From an uncultured Bacteroides sp. (GTDB lineage: Bacteria; Bacteroidota; Bacteroidia; Bacteroidales; Bacteroidaceae), in contig USPQ01000002.1 of NCBI GenBank assembly GCA_900556625.1, forward strand, positions 6,507 to 70,506: 64,000 nt of DNA. Reading direction: 5' to 3'. The position numbers and the translations under genes are program-made. Position 1 is the first letter of the stretch; every line of letters begins with the position of its first letter. Shown here in pieces: positions 35,518 to 45,953 of the stretch. The notes below the pieces were generated by a model. The model did no database searches. It was not told the DNA's origin and saw only the letters and a program-made list of their open reading frames with translations.

Positions 35518-37671
35518 GTGGCAGTTAATAAAAAAAATATAATGACCCGTTACTTCTTCGTCATCCTTTTGATGGCGTTGATAGGCGTGGCAATTGTCGT
35601 AAAGGCTGGTATCACCATGTTTGCCGAACGACAATACTGGCAGGACGTAGCCGATCGTTTCGTTAAAGAGAACGTAACTGTGAAACCCAACCGTGGAAAC
35701 ATTATTTCTTCCGACGGAAAACTTATGGCAAGTTCTCTTCCCGAATACAGAATATACATGGACTTTATGTCCGGTGAAAAGGATGAAAAACGCAGAAAAA
35801 AGGATCAGGCACGGCGTGATTCTATTCTTACTGCCAATATGGATTCTATCTGCATCGGACTTCATAAGATATTCCCCGACAAAAGCGCGGCCCAATTCAA
35901 GGCGCACCTCAAGAAAGGGCGTCAGGCAAAGAGCCGTAATTACCTAATTTATCCGAAACGTATTTCTTATATACAATATAAAGAGGTAAAGAGATTACCC
36001 GTTTTCTGTTTGAACCGATACAAAGGCGGATTCAAAGAGTTGGCTTACAACCAGCGCAAAAAGCCTTTCGGTTCACTGGCTGCCCGCACGTTGGGAGATG
36101 TATATGCCGACACGGCAAAAGGAGCAAGAAATGGTATTGAGCTTGCCTTTGATACAATACTGAAAGGACGGGATGGATTGACGCACCGACAGAAGGTAAT
36201 GAACAAATACCTGAATATCGTGGACGTGCCGCCGGTTGACGGCTGCGACCTGATAAGTACGATTGACGTAGGTATGCAGGATATTTGCGAGAAGGCATTG
36301 GTGGACAAGTTGAAAGAGTTGAATGCTTTTGTCGGAGTAGTTGTCTTAATGGAGGTTGCTACCGGAGAAGTGAAAGCAATCGTTAATATGACAAAAGGCA
36401 AGGACGGTAATTATTATGAAATGCGTAATAATGCGATCAGCGATATGCTTGAACCGGGTTCAACTTTCAAAACAGCCTCTATCATGGTAGCTCTTGAAGA
36501 CGGGAAAATCACACCTGATTATGTGGTAGATACCGGCAACGGGCAGATGCCGATGCACGGTCGTGTAATGAAAGACTGGAATTGGCGCCGGGGAGGATAT
36601 GGCAAGCTTACAGTGACCGAAATCCTGGAGGTTTCTTCTAATGTTGGCACATCTTACATCATCGATCATTTCTACGGTAGCAATCCGCAAAAATATATAG
36701 ATGGACTGAGGCGAATGAGTATTGACCAACCTCTCCATTTACAGATCGCGGGAGAAGGTAAACCAAACATACGCGGGCCGAAAGAAAGAAGTTATTTCTC
36801 AAAAACAGCTCTTCCTTGGATGAGTATCGGCTACGAGACACAGGTTCCGCCCCTCAATATCCTCACATTCTATAATGCAATAGCAAACAATGGAGTAAGT
36901 ATACGTCCGAAATTTGTGAAAGCAGCCGTAAAAGACGGAGAGATAGTAAAAGAATACCCAACAGAGGTTATTAACCCAAAGATTTGTTCGGACAAGACTT
37001 TGGCACAGATACGCGAAATCCTGCAAAAAGTGGTAGGAGAAGGACTCGCCAAACCCGCAGGAAGCAAGCAATTCCATGTATCCGGAAAGACTGGTACGGC
37101 ACAAATATCACAGGGAGCAGCCGGATATAAAGCAGGAGTTACAAATTACCTTGTCAGTTTCTGCGGATATTTTCCTTCGGAAGCTCCCAAATACAGCATG
37201 ATTGTCTCTATTCAGAAGCCCGGTCCTACCGCTTCGGGCGGTTTAATGGCCGGTAGCGTATTCAGCAAGATTGCAGAAAGAGTCTATGCAAAAGACCTCC
37301 GATTACCGCTTACCAGCGCGATTGACACAAACACCGTTGTCATCCCGCACGTGAAGGCTGGAGAGATGAGACAAACGCAACGGGTCTTGGAAGAACTGAA
37401 TATCAATATACAAGGCAAGATTGCCGATTCCAGAAAAGAAGTTTGGGGAAGTACACACGCTGCTCCGCAAGCTGTTGTTTTGGAAAGTCGGGGAATCATG
37501 CAGAATTTTGTGCCGAGCGTAATCGGTATGGGAGCGAAAGATGCAGTTTATCTGTTGGAAAGCAAAGGATTGAAAGTCAATCTGGTCGGAGTGGGGAAAG
37601 TGAAAAGCCAGTCGATAGCCAACGGAACGATTATAAGGAAGGGACAGACAATTACCCTTACCATGAATTAA
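35518..37671 (+). CDS. ftsI: septal transpeptidase FtsI/PBP3 with PASTA domain
   Basis: A 717-residue class B penicillin-binding protein that cross-links septal peptidoglycan. One N-terminal membrane helix (about 12-34), a dimerization domain, the transpeptidase domain with Ser315-x-x-Lys318 (GSTFK), Ser373-x-Asn375 and Lys524-Thr-Gly526 (SGKTGTAQ), and a single C-terminal PASTA domain (about 660-717). The PASTA domain is absent from E. coli FtsI but usual in Bacteroidota. The start is GTG at 35518; an ATG at 35542 is possible. Confidence 0.95.
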   Translation: MAVNKKNIMTRYFFVILLMALIGVAIVVKAGITMFAERQYWQDVADRFVKENVTVKPNRGNIISSDGKLMASSLPEYRIYMDFMSGEKDEKRRKKDQARRDSILTANMDSICIGLHKIFPDKSAAQFKAHLKKGRQAKSRNYLIYPKRISYIQYKEVKRLPVFCLNRYKGGFKELAYNQRKKPFGSLAARTLGDVYADTAKGARNGIELAFDTILKGRDGLTHRQKVMNKYLNIVDVPPVDGCDLISTIDVGMQDICEKALVDKLKELNAFVGVVVLMEVATGEVKAIVNMTKGKDGNYYEMRNNAISDMLEPGSTFKTASIMVALEDGKITPDYVVDTGNGQMPMHGRVMKDWNWRRGGYGKLTVTEILEVSSNVGTSYIIDHFYGSNPQKYIDGLRRMSIDQPLHLQIAGEGKPNIRGPKERSYFSKTALPWMSIGYETQVPPLNILTFYNAIANNGVSIRPKFVKAAVKDGEIVKEYPTEVINPKICSDKTLAQIREILQKVVGEGLAKPAGSKQFHVSGKTGTAQISQGAAGYKAGVTNYLVSFCGYFPSEAPKYSMIVSIQKPGPTASGGLMAGSVFSKIAERVYAKDLRLPLTSAIDTNTVVIPHVKAGEMRQTQRVLEELNINIQGKIADSRKEVWGSTHAAPQAVVLESRGIMQNFVPSVIGMGAKDAVYLLESKGLKVNLVGVGKVKSQSIANGTIIRKGQTITLTMN

Positions 37672-37701
37672 AAGTAAAAATAAGTATTATATAAAAAGAG
37701 T

Positions 37702-39150
37702 ATGTTACTAAACAAGTTACTGAAAGCAATCCAACCGGTACAAGTGACCGGAGAGTCAGACATAGAAATCACCGGAATTAACATTGATTCCCGTTTAGTA
37801 GAAGCCGGACAACTGTTCATGGCTATGCGCGGTACGCAAGCTGACGGTCATGCTTATATACCTACCGCTATTGAGAAAGGAGCTGTTGCTGTTCTTTGCG
37901 AAGATATGCCGGAGGAACCGGTAGCGGGAATCACTTATATACAGGTGAAAGACAGCGAAGACGCCACAGGAAAGATTGCCACAACTTTCTATGGCGACCC
38001 GACTTCCAAAATGGAACTGGTCGGCGTCACGGGAACAAATGGAAAAACGACAATTGCCACCTTATTATATAATACATTCCGCTACTTCGGATATAAAGTG
38101 GGACTGATTTCTACCGTTTGCAATTATATCGACGATGAAGCAATTCCAACAGAACATACCACCCCCGACCCTATCACACTGAACCGGTTATTGGGAAAAA
38201 TGGCGGATGAAGGATGCAAGTATGCCTTTATGGAGGTCAGTTCGCACTCTATCGCACAAAAGCGTATCAGCGGATTGAAGTTCGCAGGAGGTATCTTTAC
38301 CAATCTGACCCGCGATCACCTCGACTATCACAAAACGGTGGAGAACTATCTGAAAGCCAAGAAGAAGTTCTTTGATGATATGCCGAAGAATGCATTCAGT
38401 CTGACCAATCTTGACGATAAGAACGGACTGGTAATGACACAAAATACACGTTCCAAGGTTTACACTTATTCATTAAGAAGCCTCAGCAACTTCAAAGGAC
38501 GGGTACTGGAATCTCATTTCGAAGGAATGCTGCTCGATTTCAACAATCACGAGCTGGCTGTTCAATTTATCGGCAAGTTCAATGCATCCAATCTGTTGGC
38601 TGTATTCGGAGCTGCCGTATTGCTTGGCAAGAAAGAGGAAGACGTACTCGTTGCCCTTAGCACACTTCATCCGGTAGCCGGACGCTTCGATGCTGTCCGT
38701 TCACCGAAAGGAGTGACAGCAATCGTAGACTATGCACATACACCGGATGCGCTTATCAATGTATTGAATGCGATACACGGAGTGCTCGAAGGCAAAGGAA
38801 AAGTAATCACTGTGATAGGTGCCGGTGGCAACCGCGACAAGGGTAAACGTCCTATTATGGCAAAAGAAGCAGCCAAAGCCAGTGACCGTGTGATTATCAC
38901 CTCGGATAATCCCCGTTTTGAAGAGCCACAGGACATCATCAACGATATGCTGGCAGGACTGGACACGGAAGATATGAGAAAGACATTAAGCATTGCCGAC
39001 CGTAAGGAAGCGATTCGTACTGCTTGTATGTTGGCAGAAAAGGGAGATGTAATTCTTGTTGCCGGAAAAGGGCACGAAAATTATCAGGAGATAAAAGGAG
39101 TGAAACATCATTTTGATGATAAGGAGATATTAAAGGAGATTTTTAAATAA
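37702..39150 (+). CDS. murE: UDP-MurNAc-tripeptide synthetase (meso-DAP adding)
   Basis: A 482-residue Mur ligase that adds the third stem residue to UDP-MurNAc-L-Ala-D-Glu. ATP site GVTGTNGKTTIAT (about 112-124), the carbamylated Lys region, and the specificity motif DNPR (SDNPRFEEPQDI, about 412), which is the meso-diaminopimelate signature. It starts 30 bases after ftsI. Confidence 0.97.
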   Translation: MLLNKLLKAIQPVQVTGESDIEITGINIDSRLVEAGQLFMAMRGTQADGHAYIPTAIEKGAVAVLCEDMPEEPVAGITYIQVKDSEDATGKIATTFYGDPTSKMELVGVTGTNGKTTIATLLYNTFRYFGYKVGLISTVCNYIDDEAIPTEHTTPDPITLNRLLGKMADEGCKYAFMEVSSHSIAQKRISGLKFAGGIFTNLTRDHLDYHKTVENYLKAKKKFFDDMPKNAFSLTNLDDKNGLVMTQNTRSKVYTYSLRSLSNFKGRVLESHFEGMLLDFNNHELAVQFIGKFNASNLLAVFGAAVLLGKKEEDVLVALSTLHPVAGRFDAVRSPKGVTAIVDYAHTPDALINVLNAIHGVLEGKGKVITVIGAGGNRDKGKRPIMAKEAAKASDRVIITSDNPRFEEPQDIINDMLAGLDTEDMRKTLSIADRKEAIRTACMLAEKGDVILVAGKGHENYQEIKGVKHHFDDKEILKEIFK

Positions 39151-39174
39151 TGAAAACAATGTGCTCATACGCCA

Positions 39175-39220
39175 ATATGCGGTTCGGCTTCGCAAACCGT
39201 CCGTAAGGAAACCGGCATAT
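39175..39220. repeat. nested hairpins between murE and mraY
   Basis: ATATGC-GGTT (39175-39184) can pair with AACC-G-GCATAT (39210-39220), and an inner short stem (GGTT/AACC, 39181-39198) competes with it. The gap of 102 bases is longer than others in the cluster. Could be a processing or pausing signal. Confidence 0.4.
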
Positions 39221-39252
39221 CGACACATTAATAAATTGACAATTTATTTATC

Positions 39253-40521
39253 ATGTTATACTATCTGTTTGAATGGCTGCATAAGCTCAATTTTCCCGGG
39301 GCGGGAATGTTCGGTTACACCTCATTCCGTGCCTTAATGGCGGTCCTCATCGCATTGCTTATTTCAAGTATATGGGGTGACAAATTCATCAACCTTCTGA
39401 AGAAGAAGCAAATCACGGAGACACAACGTGATGCGAAGATTGACCCGTTCGGTGTCAACAAGGTAGGTGTGCCGAGTATGGGAGGAGTGATTATTATCGT
39501 AGCTATTCTCATTCCTTGCCTGTTGCTGGGTAAGTTGCACAATATATATATGATATTAATGTTGATTACAACTGTATGGTTGGGATCACTCGGATTTGCC
39601 GACGACTACATCAAGATCTTCCGCAAGAACAAGGAAGGTTTGCATGGTAAGTTTAAAATTATCGGGCAAGTAGGTTTGGGATTAATTGTCGGACTTACCT
39701 TGTATTTAAGTCCGGATGTGGTAATCCGTGAAAATATCGAAGTACATACTCCGGGACAGGAGATGGAAGTGATACACGGAACGAATGACTTGAAATCGAC
39801 TCAAACAACGATTCCTTTCTTCAAGAGCAATAACCTCGACTATGCCGACCTGGTCTCTTTCATGGGTGAACACGCGCAGACAGCCGGATGGATATTGTTC
39901 GTTATCATCACAATCTTCGTGGTGACCGCCGTATCAAACGGTGCCAACCTGAATGACGGAATGGATGGAATGGCCGCAGGTAATTCCGCCATAATCGGCG
40001 CCACGCTCGGTATCCTGGCATACGTATCGTCGCACATCGAGTTTGCAAGTTATCTGAACATTATGTATATTCCGGGGTCGGAAGAACTCGTAATTTATAT
40101 CTGCGCCTTCATCGGTGCATTGATCGGCTTCCTGTGGTATAACGCTTATCCAGCACAAGTATTTATGGGAGATACGGGTAGTCTCACTATCGGTGGTATC
40201 ATTGCCGTTTTCGCTATCATCATCCACAAAGAATTACTCATACCGATTCTTTGCGGTGTATTCCTGGTAGAGAATTTATCGGCTATCCTGCAACGGGTTT
40301 ACTACAAGCTGGGAAAACGGAAAGGAGTGAAGCAGCGGTTATTCAAACGGGCACCGATCCACGACCATTTCCGTACTTCCATGAGCCTGATAGAACCGGG
40401 ATGTACAGTGAAATTTACCAAGCCCGACCAATTGTTTCACGAATCAAAGATTACCGTCCGTTTCTGGATTGTAACGATTGTGCTGGCAGCAATAACAATA
40501 ATAACGCTTAAGATAAGATAA
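39253..40521 (+). CDS. mraY: phospho-MurNAc-pentapeptide transferase
   Basis: A 422-residue integral membrane enzyme making lipid I from UDP-MurNAc-pentapeptide and undecaprenyl phosphate. Motifs: KKQITETQRDAKIDPF...PSMGG, the catalytic Asp pair in GFADDYIKI, NLNDGMDGMA and RAPIHDHF. At 422 residues it is about 60 longer than the E. coli enzyme owing to an insert near 155-205, common in Bacteroidota. Confidence 0.97.
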   Translation: MLYYLFEWLHKLNFPGAGMFGYTSFRALMAVLIALLISSIWGDKFINLLKKKQITETQRDAKIDPFGVNKVGVPSMGGVIIIVAILIPCLLLGKLHNIYMILMLITTVWLGSLGFADDYIKIFRKNKEGLHGKFKIIGQVGLGLIVGLTLYLSPDVVIRENIEVHTPGQEMEVIHGTNDLKSTQTTIPFFKSNNLDYADLVSFMGEHAQTAGWILFVIITIFVVTAVSNGANLNDGMDGMAAGNSAIIGATLGILAYVSSHIEFASYLNIMYIPGSEELVIYICAFIGALIGFLWYNAYPAQVFMGDTGSLTIGGIIAVFAIIIHKELLIPILCGVFLVENLSAILQRVYYKLGKRKGVKQRLFKRAPIHDHFRTSMSLIEPGCTVKFTKPDQLFHESKITVRFWIVTIVLAAITIITLKIR

Positions 40522-40669
40522 CCTCCGGCCCTTGTCGGTTGTCGGAAGCGGGTTTCCGTTCGGAAATCCAACGATATATAGAGAGTATTAACCCGATTAT
40601 TAACTTTTAAAAGATGTGCCCAACGAATAAGCAACTCAGCATATTGGAAACAAGAGCACATTATTGTAG

Positions 40670-42004
40670 ATGAAAAGAATTGTAATATTAGGAGCTGGCG
40701 AAAGCGGCGCAGGTGCAGCCGTGCTTGCCAAAGTTAAAGGATTTGAGACATTTGTTTCGGACATGTCCGCTATCAAGGACAAGTATAAGGAACTTCTGGA
40801 CAGCCACGCTATTGCCTGGGAAGAAGGACACCACACCGAAGAACTCATTCTGAATGCCGATGAGGTTGTCAAAAGCCCCGGTATCCCGAATGACGCTCCA
40901 CTCATCCTGAAACTGAAAGCTCAAGGAACGCCGGTTATCTCAGAAATTGAGTTTGCCGGACGCTATACTGATGCCAAAATGATTTGTATCACCGGTTCTA
41001 ACGGAAAAACGACCACCACTTCCCTGATTTACCATATTTTCAAGAGTGCAGGTCTGAATGTAGGTTTGGCAGGCAACATTGGCAAGAGCCTTGCTTTGCA
41101 GGTAGCCGAAGATCATCATGACTATTATATCATCGAATTGAGTTCTTTCCAGTTGGACAATATGTATAACTTCCGTGCGAATATCGCCGTATTAATGAAT
41201 ATCACACCGGATCATCTGGACCGCTACGACCACTGTATGCAGAATTACATTGATGCCAAATTCCGCATTACACAAAACCAGACACCGGACGACGCCTTCA
41301 TCTTCTGGAATGACGACCCTATCATCAGACACGAGCTTGCCAAGCACGGTCTGAAAGCTCATTTGTATCCTTTTGCTGCCGTCAAAGAGGACGGAGCTAT
41401 TGCCTATGTAGAAGACCATGAGGTAAAAATCACCGAACCGATTGCCTTTAACATGGAACAGGAAGAACTGGCATTGACAGGACAGCATAATTTATATAAC
41501 TCATTAGCTGCCGGTATCTCGGCAAACCTGGCCGGCATTGCCAAAGAGAACATCCGCAAGGCTCTCTCCGACTTCAGGGGAGTGGAACATCGGTTGGAAA
41601 AAGTGGCGCGTGTCCGCGGCATTGATTTTATCAATGACTCAAAAGCGACGAATGTCAACTCCTGCTGGTATGCCCTGCAAAGCATGACTACCAAAACGGT
41701 ATTGATTCTCGGCGGCAAAGACAAAGGCAACGACTATACTGAGATCGAGGATTTGGTACGTGAAAAGTGCTCTGCTCTGGTATACCTGGGACTCCACAAC
41801 GAGAAACTCCATGACTTCTTCGACCGCTTCGGTTTGCCCGTAGCTGATGTACAAACCGGAATGAAGGATGCCGTAGAAGCGGCCTACAAACTGGCAAAGA
41901 AAGGTGAAACCGTATTATTAAGCCCTTGCTGCGCCTCTTTCGACCTCTTCAATAGTTATGAAGACCGTGGCGACCAGTTCAAGAAATACGTAAGGGAGTT
42001 GTAA
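40670..42004 (+). CDS. murD: UDP-MurNAc-L-alanine:D-glutamate ligase
   Basis: A 444-residue Mur ligase that adds D-Glu in the cytoplasm. N-terminal Rossmann region (VILGAGESGAGAA), ATP site CITGSNGKTTTTSL, the HRLEKV motif and the DSKATN loop are all present. A 148-base gap before it contains short GC-rich repeats (around 40529-40570) but no gene. Confidence 0.97.
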   Translation: MKRIVILGAGESGAGAAVLAKVKGFETFVSDMSAIKDKYKELLDSHAIAWEEGHHTEELILNADEVVKSPGIPNDAPLILKLKAQGTPVISEIEFAGRYTDAKMICITGSNGKTTTTSLIYHIFKSAGLNVGLAGNIGKSLALQVAEDHHDYYIIELSSFQLDNMYNFRANIAVLMNITPDHLDRYDHCMQNYIDAKFRITQNQTPDDAFIFWNDDPIIRHELAKHGLKAHLYPFAAVKEDGAIAYVEDHEVKITEPIAFNMEQEELALTGQHNLYNSLAAGISANLAGIAKENIRKALSDFRGVEHRLEKVARVRGIDFINDSKATNVNSCWYALQSMTTKTVLILGGKDKGNDYTEIEDLVREKCSALVYLGLHNEKLHDFFDRFGLPVADVQTGMKDAVEAAYKLAKKGETVLLSPCCASFDLFNSYEDRGDQFKKYVREL

Positions 42005-42051
42005 TACGAAGAAAGCCGTAATGTTGTAATCAATAATTTGTAATAGACAAA

Positions 42052-43371
42052 GTGGATTTATTAAAGAACATATTCAAAGGCGACAAGGTAATCTGGATTA
42101 TCTTCCTCTGTCTCTGCCTCATCTCAATCATTGAGGTGTTTTCGGCAGCTTCGACACTGACCTACAAGAGTGGTGACCACTGGGGACCGATTACACAGCA
42201 TTCCATCATCCTAATGGTAGGTGCCGTAGTAGTGGTGTTTCTGCACAATGTCCCCTACAAATGGTTTCAGGTATTTCCGGTATTTCTATATCCGGTTTCC
42301 CTTGTTCTATTGGCATTCGTCACGTTAATGGGTATCATTACGGGCGACCGTGTCAACGGAGCAGCCCGCTGGATGACCTTCATGGGATTACAGTTCCAAC
42401 CGTCGGAACTAGCCAAAATGGCTGTCATCATTGCAGTTTCGTTTATCCTGTCGAAGAAACAGGATGAATATGGCGCCAATCCCAAAGCCTTTAAATACAT
42501 CATGATTCTTACCGGACTGGTCTTCATACTTATTGCACCGGAAAACCTGTCGACGGCTATGCTGTTATTCGGTGTAGTGTGCATGATGATGTTCATCGGA
42601 CGGGTATCTGCAAAAAAACTGTTCGGAATGCTGGGATTGCTGGCACTTGTAGGTGGGGTCGCCGTAGGAATACTAATGGCTATCCCTGCCAAGACACTGC
42701 ACAACACTCCGGGACTCCACCGTTTCGAAACCTGGCAGAACCGTGTTTCCGGCTTCTTCGATAAGGAAGAGGTTCCCGCCGCCAAGTTCGATATTGATAA
42801 AGACGCACAGATTGCACATGCACGTATTGCCATTGCCACCAGCCACGTAGTAGGCAAAGGTCCGGGAAACTCCATACAACGCGACTTCCTCAGCCAGGCT
42901 TTTTCTGACTTTATCTTCGCTATTGTAGTCGAAGAAATGGGACTGATAGGAGGCATATTCGTGGTCTTCCTTTATCTATGGCTATTGATGCGCGCCGGAC
43001 GAATCGCACAGAAATGCGAACGGACTTTCCCCGCCTTCCTCGTCATGGGTATTGCCTTACTGCTAGTATCACAGGCCATATTGAACATGATGGTTGCCGT
43101 CGGACTATTCCCCGTCACGGGACAGCCGTTGCCTCTGGTCAGCAAGGGAGGAACAAGTACGTTGATTAACTGCGCTTATATCGGAATGATATTAAGCGTG
43201 AGCCGATATACCGCTCATCTGGAAGAACAGAAAGAGCATGATGCACAACTTCAACTGCAAATTGAAACAAATGCCGCAGATTCCGAAGCACAGGCGGCTG
43301 CCGAACCGACAGCACAGATTCTGAACAGCGACGCCAAGTTTGAAGATGAAAATGATATCAATAAAGGGTGA
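42052..43371 (+). CDS. ftsW: septal peptidoglycan glycosyltransferase FtsW
   Basis: A 439-residue SEDS-family polymerase with about ten membrane helices that partners FtsI. Family motifs seen: GDRVNGAARWM and QPSELAKMAVI, the GKGPGNS loop, DFIFAIVVEEMG and PLVSKGGTS. The start codon is GTG. The last about 45 residues are a cytoplasmic, Glu/Ala-rich tail. Confidence 0.95.
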   Translation: MDLLKNIFKGDKVIWIIFLCLCLISIIEVFSAASTLTYKSGDHWGPITQHSIILMVGAVVVVFLHNVPYKWFQVFPVFLYPVSLVLLAFVTLMGIITGDRVNGAARWMTFMGLQFQPSELAKMAVIIAVSFILSKKQDEYGANPKAFKYIMILTGLVFILIAPENLSTAMLLFGVVCMMMFIGRVSAKKLFGMLGLLALVGGVAVGILMAIPAKTLHNTPGLHRFETWQNRVSGFFDKEEVPAAKFDIDKDAQIAHARIAIATSHVVGKGPGNSIQRDFLSQAFSDFIFAIVVEEMGLIGGIFVVFLYLWLLMRAGRIAQKCERTFPAFLVMGIALLLVSQAILNMMVAVGLFPVTGQPLPLVSKGGTSTLINCAYIGMILSVSRYTAHLEEQKEHDAQLQLQIETNAADSEAQAAAEPTAQILNSDAKFEDENDINKG

Positions 43372-43444
43372 ACAAGGTCTGTAAACGATGAATGGTGAAT
43401 GATGAACGGTAAACGGAGAACAACGGATAGAAGAAAGGATTATT

Positions 43445-44560
43445 ATGGAAAAAGAACTTAGAATCATCATTAGCGGTGGAGGTACAGGAGGACATATCTT
43501 CCCAGCTGTTTCCATTGCGAACGCTATAACGGAACTGCGTCCTGAGGCAAAGATACTCTTTGTAGGAGCCGAAGGGCGTATGGAGATGCAGCGGGTTCCC
43601 GATGCAGGCTACGAAATCATCGGTCTGCCGATAGCGGGATTTGACCGCAAACGCTTATGGAAGAATATAGCTGTACTCGTGAAGTTGGCACGCAGCCAAT
43701 GGAAAGCACGAAGCATTATCAAAAACTTCCGCCCGCAAGTGGCAGTCGGTGTAGGCGGATACGCCAGTGGTCCTACATTAAAGACAGCCGGCATGATGGG
43801 AGTTCCTACTTTAATCCAAGAACAGAACTCGTATGCAGGAGTTACCAATAAATTGCTTGCACAGAAAGCGAGAAAGATTTGCGTTGCTTATGACGGAATG
43901 GAGAAGTTCTTCCCTGCCGACAAGATTATCATGACGGGAAATCCGGTCCGCCAGAATCTGACGAAGGACATACCTTCTAAAGAGGATGCACTACACTCTT
44001 TCCACTTACAGCCGGATAAAAAGACAATCCTGATTGTAGGCGGCAGCTTAGGAGCAGGTACTATCAACAAAACGCTGACCACCGGACTGTCTGCTATCAA
44101 AGAGAACAGTGATGTCCAGTTTATCTGGCAAACCGGGAAATACTATTATCCGCAAGTAACGGAAGCCGTAAAAGCGGTGGGAGAAACCCCGAATTTATAT
44201 GTGACGGATTTCATCAAGGATATGGCAGCAGCGTATGCAGCGGCCGATCTTGTAATCTCCCGTGCCGGAGCCGGTTCTATTTCCGAATTCTGCCTTTTGC
44301 ACAAGCCGGTTATCCTGGTACCTTCGCCCAACGTAGCAGAAGACCACCAGACCAAAAACGCACTGGCATTGGTAAACAAGCAAGCGGCCATTTATGTAAA
44401 AGACAGTGAAGCGGAAACCAATTTATTGGATGTAGCCCTGTCTACAGTCAAAGATGAACAGAAACTGAAAGAACTAAGTGAAAATATTGCCAGATTAGCT
44501 TTACCCGATTCTGCAAAAATCATTGCACAGGAGGTTATCAAACTGGCGGAAAAAGAATAA
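43445..44560 (+). CDS. murG: lipid II synthase MurG
   Basis: A 371-residue GT28 glycosyltransferase adding GlcNAc to lipid I at the inner face of the membrane. The glycine-rich loop GGGTGGHIFPA, the second loop GGSLGAGTIN and the UDP-GlcNAc site RAGAGSISE are conserved. Length is normal. Confidence 0.97.
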   Translation: MEKELRIIISGGGTGGHIFPAVSIANAITELRPEAKILFVGAEGRMEMQRVPDAGYEIIGLPIAGFDRKRLWKNIAVLVKLARSQWKARSIIKNFRPQVAVGVGGYASGPTLKTAGMMGVPTLIQEQNSYAGVTNKLLAQKARKICVAYDGMEKFFPADKIIMTGNPVRQNLTKDIPSKEDALHSFHLQPDKKTILIVGGSLGAGTINKTLTTGLSAIKENSDVQFIWQTGKYYYPQVTEAVKAVGETPNLYVTDFIKDMAAAYAAADLVISRAGAGSISEFCLLHKPVILVPSPNVAEDHQTKNALALVNKQAAIYVKDSEAETNLLDVALSTVKDEQKLKELSENIARLALPDSAKIIAQEVIKLAEKE

Positions 44561-44571
44561 TAAAAAAAGCA

Positions 44572-45948
44572 ATGAATATAGAAACGATAAAATCAGTCTA
44601 TTTCGTAGGTGCCGGCGGCATCGGAATGAGTGCACTTGTACGTTACTTCCTTTTCAAAGGCAAAGTAGTGGCAGGCTACGACCGTACCCCTACTCCACTG
44701 ACTGAAACCCTGATCGCCGAAGGCGCACAAATACATTACGAAGAAAACATCGACCTGATTCCGGAAGCCTGTAAGGACAAGGAAAGTACGCTCGTCGTAT
44801 TCACTCCCGCCGTTCCGCAGGAACACGAAGAACTGGTTTATTTCCGTAACAACGGATTCGAAATACAGAAACGCGCCCAAGTGCTGGGAACAATCACTCA
44901 TTCGAGCAAAGGCTTATGCGTAGCAGGAACTCATGGCAAGACCACCACGTCGACCATGACTGCCCACCTGCTCCACCAGTCGCACGTGGAATGTACCGCC
45001 TTCCTCGGAGGAATCTCAAAGAACTACGGCACCAACTTGCTGCTTTCTCAAAAAAGCCCTTACACGGTCATTGAAGCAGACGAGTTCGACCGTTCTTTCC
45101 ATTGGCTATCCCCTTATATGTCCGTTATCACGGCCACAGATCCCGACCATTTGGATATTTACGGTACAGAACAGGCCTATCTGGAAAGTTTCGAGCATTA
45201 CACAACTCTCATTCAACCGGGCGGTGCATTGATTATCCGTAAAGGCATCTCCCTGCAACCGAAAGTGCAACCCGGCGTCCGTGTCTACAACTATTCACGT
45301 GACGAAGGAGACTTCCATGCCGAAAACATCCGCATCGGAAACGGAGAAATATTCATCGACTTCGTAGCCCCGGATACCCGGATCAACGACATCCAGTTAG
45401 GAATCCCGGTAAGTATCAACATTGAGAACGGAGTAGCTGCCATGGCATTGGCACACCTGAACGGAGTGACCGATGAAGAAATCAAAAAAGGCATGGCCAG
45501 CTTCCGCGGAGTAGACCGCCGGTTCGACTTCAAGATAAAGAACGACCGGGTAGTCTTCCTGAGCGACTATGCACATCATCCCTCTGAAATCAAACAGAGT
45601 GTGTTGTCCATGCGCGAACTCTATAAGGACAAGAAGATCACAGCTATCTTCCAGCCACATCTATATACCCGCACACGCGACTTTTATCAAGACTTTGCCG
45701 ACAGCCTCTCGCTGCTCGACGAAGTAATTCTGGTAGATATCTATCCGGCACGCGAAGCACCGATTCCGGGCATCACCAGCAAACTGATTTATGATAACCT
45801 CCGCCCGGGTATCGAAAAAAGTATGTGTAAAAAAGAAGATATACTGAACATTCTGAAAGATAAAAACATTGAAGTATTAATTACTCTGGGAGCAGGAGAC
45901 ATCGACAACTATGTCCCCGAAATATGTAAAATCCTCGAAAACCGATAA
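44572..45948 (+). CDS. murC: UDP-MurNAc:L-alanine ligase
   Basis: A 458-residue Mur ligase adding the first stem residue. N-terminal GAGGIGMSALVRYF, ATP site GTHGKTTTSTMTAH, EADEFDRSF, and the DDYAHHP-type motif (SDYAHHPSEI) are intact. As in other Bacteroidota, no ddl gene lies between murC and ftsQ. Confidence 0.97.
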   Translation: MNIETIKSVYFVGAGGIGMSALVRYFLFKGKVVAGYDRTPTPLTETLIAEGAQIHYEENIDLIPEACKDKESTLVVFTPAVPQEHEELVYFRNNGFEIQKRAQVLGTITHSSKGLCVAGTHGKTTTSTMTAHLLHQSHVECTAFLGGISKNYGTNLLLSQKSPYTVIEADEFDRSFHWLSPYMSVITATDPDHLDIYGTEQAYLESFEHYTTLIQPGGALIIRKGISLQPKVQPGVRVYNYSRDEGDFHAENIRIGNGEIFIDFVAPDTRINDIQLGIPVSINIENGVAAMALAHLNGVTDEEIKKGMASFRGVDRRFDFKIKNDRVVFLSDYAHHPSEIKQSVLSMRELYKDKKITAIFQPHLYTRTRDFYQDFADSLSLLDEVILVDIYPAREAPIPGITSKLIYDNLRPGIEKSMCKKEDILNILKDKNIEVLITLGAGDIDNYVPEICKILENR

Positions 45949-45953
45949 AGCTT

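Noticed and set aside
42267..42956. 229-residue minus-strand frame opposite ftsW
   Set aside because: Shadow of a membrane protein gene; no family resemblance.
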